From positions 1-32,748 of the forward strand of contig NZ_CALHHT010000094.1 of assembly GCF_938031315.1 (NCBI RefSeq): a DNA stretch of 32,748 bases, in the 5' to 3' direction. Source of the DNA: an uncultured Campylobacter sp. GTDB taxonomy: Bacteria > Campylobacterota > Campylobacteria > Campylobacterales > Campylobacteraceae. Below the pieces are notes generated by a model. The model worked only from the letters and a program-made list of their open reading frames with translations. It ran no database searches and was not told the origin of the DNA. Shown piece after piece: positions 31,695 through 32,748 of this stretch (within the stretch, counting starts at the first letter, position 1; each line of letters opens with the position of its first letter). The translations under genes and the position numbers were made by a program.

Positions 31695-32308
31695 ATGGCT
31701 CAAATTTCAAACGAGGAGCTTATCAAAACGGCTTGCGATATGATAAACGCCAAACGCTCGGCGCAGCGTATCCGAGGGGCAAAACTCATACGCAAGCACG
31801 CTCTTACTACGCTTGGCGAGCAGCTTTACGCAGCATTTTTGCGCGAGCTGAAAGACGCGCGTACGTGAGAGGTCAAAAGCGAGATGCTAAAGGCGCTGGG
31901 CGTGATAAATTTCATCGCGGCTACGGGCGAGATCATAAGGCTGCTAAAGATGGGCTCCTACTCCGCCCTCATCGGCGCGGTAACGGCACTGGCGGTGGAT
32001 CAGATGATATCTTGCGAGGCTGAATTTTAGAAATTTTAAAACTCACGAAGGACGCTCACAAGCACAAAGACAGGCAGGGCTCGGAGTTTGGGCTGATCGA
32101 TCCGAGGACCTACGTAGCCGCGGCGTGCGCGAACTGGCTAGGCGGCAGCGAGGCGCAAAACGAGGCGGTACGGCAATGGCTGCATCACTGTAAGCTCACC
32201 GCCGTGTATCGCAACAGCTTCGGCGAGGAGCGCGTGGATCTACGTCTTACCCGGATTTGCGATCTAGCGCTGAAGGGGAAATTTCCAAAAGCCTATGCCA
32301 ATTTTTGA
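31695..32308 (+). pseudogene. Broken helical-repeat (HEAT-like) protein gene with a nonsense codon and a frameshift
   Basis: ATG 31695, behind AAAGGGAG, opens MAQISNEELIKTACDMINAK and continues with alternating helices (RIRGAKLIRKHALTTLG). A TGA at 31866-31868 interrupts, where TGG would give TWEVKSEMLKALGVI. The same frame then runs on (MLKALGVINFIAATGEIIRL) to a TAG at 32028-32030. One extra T in the T-run 32025-32028 would restore LEILKLTKDAHKHKDRQGS, and the third segment runs to TGA 32308 (GKFPKAYANF). Restored length is about 204 aa. The alternating amphipathic helices look like HEAT/armadillo-type repeats. Function unknown. Confidence 0.72.
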
Positions 32309-32748
32309 AAACAGGTTTTAAAATTTTGGGTTCAAATTTCATTGCCGAGGCTAGCAAAGCAGACCAAGCGCCCAAAGGAGGAGCGGATTTTCAAATTATC
32401 CTCGCGCCGCGAAAAGCCGCGTTAAATTTCGCCCGTAGCGCAGACCTTTCGGCGATAAATTCTCTCGCGAGTTTTTCGCTCGCTAAAAATTCTGCTCGTT
32501 AAATTTTAACGCTTAAGATCGCGCCGTTTGCGTTAAATTTTGCGCATTAAATTTTGCTCGCAAATTACTTTAGCGGCTCGCCGTTCAGTCCTGCATACGG
32601 GCTGCGTCGTTGCGCTGCGTTTCGAAATTTCTTTCCGCCCGACCTAAAATTTCTTGCCGCTTAACCGCACCCGTGCCGCATAATGCTCGAAATTTTGCCG
32701 CCGCGACGATGAGTTTTTGCGTAAAATTTCATCCATAAAGCGGTAAAA
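32309..32748. other. 440-bp region at the window edge, no gene supported
   Basis: The frame at 32257-32502 overlaps the broken gene and has the composition of AAATTTCGC-word DNA. The region is dense in AAATTT words and ends in the second copy of the direct repeat, which by analogy may precede a start codon just beyond the window. Confidence 0.5.
32693..32743 (+). repeat. Second copy of the direct repeat at the window edge
   Basis: The copy reads GCCGCCGCGACGATGAGT then GCGTAAAATTTCA, matching 31641-31688 with few differences. In the first copy a gene starts a few bases later. Here the sequence ends before any start codon. Confidence 0.65.

Noticed and set aside
1..32748. CRISPR array, tRNA, rRNA, insertion sequence
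   Set aside because: No regularly spaced repeats, tRNA-like cloverleaf, rRNA signature or transposase-like frame was found by reading both strands, although a tool-based search was not possible.

Overview
The window looks like a chromosomal segment of a Campylobacter species with unusually high GC. By eye it is in the mid-to-upper 40s percent, which would fit oral species such as C. gracilis, C. showae or C. rectus; this is an estimate, not a computation. The basis is gene content and local order: mobA-pldA, ilvE beside an SPFH gene, infA-rpmJ-rpsM-rpsK-rpsD-rpoA-rplQ, and nfu/TPR gene/murE followed later by ybaB-ispA-tkt. From memory these all recur in Campylobacter genomes. Sigma70-type -10 boxes (TATAAT, TAGAAT, TAAAAT) precede many genes. 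The word AAATTT/AAAATTTT fills the intergenic DNA and even some protein linkers. No rRNA, tRNA, CRISPR array, transposase or integrase was seen.

Layout. 1-3.9 kb: a lipoprotein gene, then two four-cysteine exported paralogs on opposite strands, one paired with a SAM methyltransferase gene; a 28-codon remnant of a second methyltransferase lies between them. 4.0-8.3 kb: an AI-2E-family permease, a YgbA-like cysteine-rich protein, a protein with three internal HTH-like repeats, and overlapping mobA and pldA. 8.7-11.9 kb: ilvE, an SPFH membrane protein and hisIE. 12-15.4 kb: an accessory patch with an unrecognised 326-aa protein, an LRR plus NTF2-like (RhsIA-type) immunity protein, a frameshifted gene and a SUKH/SMI1-like protein. 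15.6-17.3 kb (minus strand): a VOC protein and a YpfJ-type zinc peptidase. 17.4-20.8 kb: infA and the alpha-operon ribosomal genes, ending in a hairpin, followed by an L,D-transpeptidase. 21.9-24.4 kb: nfu-like, a small helical protein, murE and panD. 24.3-27.5 kb: a second accessory patch (DUF6678-like, a frameshifted gene, an EFR1-type flavodoxin-ferredoxin, DUF4259). 27.6-31.2 kb: ybaB, ispA and tkt. 31.2-32.7 kb: a GyrI-like protein, a doubly broken helical-repeat gene, and a direct repeat of the region upstream of that gene at the window edge.

The main observation is that several genes resembling immunity proteins of polymorphic toxin systems are scattered among housekeeping operons, with no toxin in the window. 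Three genes in these accessory patches carry frame or stop lesions, while every housekeeping gene reads through intact. This looks like an archipelago of orphan immunity-type genes, partly decaying. The second notable item is the pair of four-cysteine exported paralogs with nearly identical cysteine spacing. The third is the apparent invasion of protein linkers by the AAATTT-rich sequence typical of the intergenic DNA.
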